From: Microbacterium sp. MYb54
GTDB taxonomy: Bacteria > Actinomycetota > Actinomycetes > Actinomycetales > Microbacteriaceae
Assembly: GCF_002979515.1 (NCBI RefSeq)
Contig: NZ_PCPA01000028.1
Location: 1 to 40,421, forward strand
Length of the DNA stretch: 40,421 nt
Direction of reading: 5' to 3'
Shown: positions 39,215 through 40,421 of the stretch, piece by piece
Numbering within the stretch: the stretch's first letter is position 1
How the letters are laid out: every line of letters starts with the position of its first letter
Notes under the pieces: generated by a model
Told to the model about the DNA's origin: nothing
The model's input: the letters and a program-made list of their open reading frames with translations, nothing else
Database searches by the model: none
Made by a program: the position numbers and the translations under genes

Positions 39215-40203
39215 GCGTGCACCTTCGGGAGGACATCGCGGCCGAAGACCTCGAGGAACTCCCGCTGGTCGGGCCCGACGTTGTGCAGGTAGATGCGGGT
39301 GAAGCCGAGGTCGGCATAGCGCTGGATCTTCGCCCGGTGCACGTCGGGGTCGGCAGAGATGAGCATCGACGCCCGCATGTCGTCGGCCGTCACTCCGCGC
39401 ACCAACTGCTCGAAGTCGTAGGGCGAGCGCACGTCGCCGCGGCGCATCCGGAGTCCGGCGATCGGCCATTCGGACAGTGCGTTCGCGAGGGCCTGCTCCT
39501 CGGTCGGCGCCCACGAGAGGCGCAGCTGGAGCACCTTCGGGAGAGCCTCGGGGTCGTGCCCCGCCTCGCGTGCTCCTTCGGCGAATCGGGCAAGCAGGGG
39601 CGCGAGGCGCTCGACTTCGGCGGAAGTCGTGATCAGGCCGTCGGCGTTCCGGCCGGCGCGGCGGGCTGTGGCGGGGCCGGCGGTCGCGACATAGACCGGA
39701 GGGGCTACGGGCGGCATCGTCCAGAGCCGGGTCGACTCCATGCGGAAGTGCTCGCCACGGTGGCGGGTGTCGCGACCGGCGAGTGAGGCTGTGAAGAGCT
39801 TGCGGATCAGGTCGACGGCCTCGAACATGCGGTCGATGCGCTCCGCGGGTTCGGGCCAGTAGTCGCCGACGATGTGCTCGTTCAGCGCCTCCCCCGATCC
39901 GACGCCGAGCCAGGTGCGCTCCGGATAGAGCGTCGCGAGCGTCGCTGCGGCCTGCGCGACCACGGCGGGGTGCGTGCGGTAGCCCGGTGTCGTGACTCCG
40001 GGACCGAGGTCGCCGGTGGTGTGCGCACCGATCGCGCCGAGCATGGTCCACACATGGGCGGCCGCGCGGTGGCGGGGAAGCCAGGGCTGGAAGTGATCGG
40101 TGGCCATGATCCCGCGGAACCCGTGCGCCTCAGCGAGGACGCAGTTCGCGATCACGGCGGTCGGCTCGACCTGCTCGAGCATCGCGGCGTACCCGATGTG
40201 CAT
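39211..40203 (-). CDS. F420-dependent LLM-class oxidoreductase, G6PDH-related subfamily
   Basis: A 330-residue LLM-class enzyme of the F420-dependent G6PDH-like subfamily. It shares TDHFQPWLPRHRAAAHVWTM, GPGVTTPGYRTHPAVVAQAAATL, LGVGSGEALNEHIVGDYWP and VYVATAGPATARRAGRNADG with FGD-type proteins, but the FGD glucose-phosphate residues are not all kept, so it is not a second FGD. It is first in the five-gene F420 operon. The ATG at 40203 has GGAGGAGGCGAC upstream and the stop overlaps cofE. It lies directly downstream of operator D. Role inferred: an F420H2-using reductase acting on a pathway compound, or an alternative F420 reductant. Confidence 0.88.
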   Translation of the reverse strand: MHIGYAAMLEQVEPTAVIANCVLAEAHGFRGIMATDHFQPWLPRHRAAAHVWTMLGAIGAHTTGDLGPGVTTPGYRTHPAVVAQAAATLATLYPERTWLGVGSGEALNEHIVGDYWPEPAERIDRMFEAVDLIRKLFTASLAGRDTRHRGEHFRMESTRLWTMPPVAPPVYVATAGPATARRAGRNADGLITTSAEVERLAPLLARFAEGAREAGHDPEALPKVLQLRLSWAPTEEQALANALSEWPIAGLRMRRGDVRSPYDFEQLVRGVTADDMRASMLISADPDVHRAKIQRYADLGFTRIYLHNVGPDQREFLEVFGRDVLPKVHA

Positions 40204-40270
40204 GTCGCCTCCTCCCCCTGCTGCTGTCTGCTGTCTTCTGCCGCGGTCTTCTGTTGCTGTTCCCATTGAA

Positions 40271-40286
40271 TGGATACTGGATCCAA
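40271..40286. promoter_or_regulatory. Regulon operator D (upstream of the F420 operon)
   Basis: TGGATACTGGATCCAA, read on the minus strand as TTGGATCCAGTATCCA, is identical to operator C2 over 15 bases. It lies 67 bases upstream of the first gene of the F420 operon and ties that operon to the catabolic units. Confidence 0.78.
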
Positions 40287-40321
40287 AAGTCAAGAGCGGC
40301 TCTTCTCCGCAGCCCCCAACG

Positions 40322-40408
40322 CTCGTCGAGTGCACGGGATCTCGTCGAGTGCACGGCTTCACTACGTCGACAAGCCGTGCACTCGGCGCGAAGCCGTGCA
40401 CTCGGCGC
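40322..40408. repeat. Cluster of CGAGTGCACGG repeats in direct and inverted order
   Basis: CTCGTCGAGTGCACGG occurs at 40322-40337 and 40341-40356, and its complement-bearing unit AAGCCGTGCACTCGGCGC occurs at 40372-40389 and 40391-40408. The inner pair forms a perfect 14-bp hairpin (40346-40359 with 40372-40385) around a 12-base loop. The cluster borders the right window edge beyond the F420 operon. It could be a terminator of a gene outside the window or an intergenic repeat family. Confidence 0.7.
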
Positions 40409-40421
40409 CTGGGGGGCGGGG

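Noticed and set aside
38369..40051. Very long N-terminal extension of CofE
   Set aside because: The extra part is the antisense-frame shadow of the LLM gene; the CofE family start is at 39214.

Overview
The window comes from a high-GC Gram-positive actinobacterium. Base composition, GTG starts, tight ATGA/GTGA gene overlaps, LAxTG cell-wall anchors, a PaaX-type regulator and coenzyme F420 genes all fit. I suspect a Microbacteriaceae such as Microbacterium, but that is inference and no rRNA is present to confirm it. No rRNA, convincing tRNA, CRISPR array, phage gene or intact insertion sequence was seen.

Left part (1-9.2 kb): a carbohydrate-use locus. A minus-strand operon runs from a sugar-binding lipoprotein through two MalF/MalG-type permeases, a secreted beta-helix protein and a small lipoprotein, with a LacI regulator at its end. 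A divergent GH29 alpha-L-fucosidase sits across a perfect 16-bp LacI-type palindrome. Middle part (9.2-19.2 kb): surface and housekeeping genes. These are an LAxTG surface protein with two repeated domains, a PaaX-family regulator, a gene-poor stretch, an S66 LD-carboxypeptidase-like protein under an 18-bp palindrome, dnaB with DnaA-box-like sites upstream, a Val/Thr/Pro-rich secreted protein, and a wall-anchored protein with seven chaplin-like repeats.

Right part (19.2-40.3 kb): the most interesting region. One set of genes encodes a two-subunit LigAB-type extradiol dioxygenase, an amidohydrolase-2 family enzyme, a class III CoA-transferase and an MDR oxidoreductase. Divergent from it is the binding protein of a NitT/TauT-type importer. 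A second set encodes an alpha/beta-hydrolase-fold protein lacking the usual serine, a dihydroorotase/hydantoinase-type amidohydrolase, an LLM-family oxidoreductase, and the importer's ATPase and two permeases. A third set is an ABC importer of the type proposed to carry F420-0 or its precursor. A fourth is a five-gene operon with F420 side-chain genes (cofC, cofD, cofE), F420-dependent glucose-6-phosphate dehydrogenase (fgd) and another F420-type LLM enzyme. Five copies of one palindrome (TTGGATMC-N-GKATCC) lie at the start of all five transcription units, and I found no obvious copy elsewhere. My main inference is a single inducible regulon joining substrate import, an F420H2- or flavin-dependent attack, amide-ring and aromatic-ring opening, and supply and reduction of the F420 cofactor. 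The regulator and the substrate are not visible here. A RelE-type toxin-antitoxin pair, a NUDIX gene and a perfect 17-bp inverted repeat lie between the importer's binding-protein gene and its permease genes.
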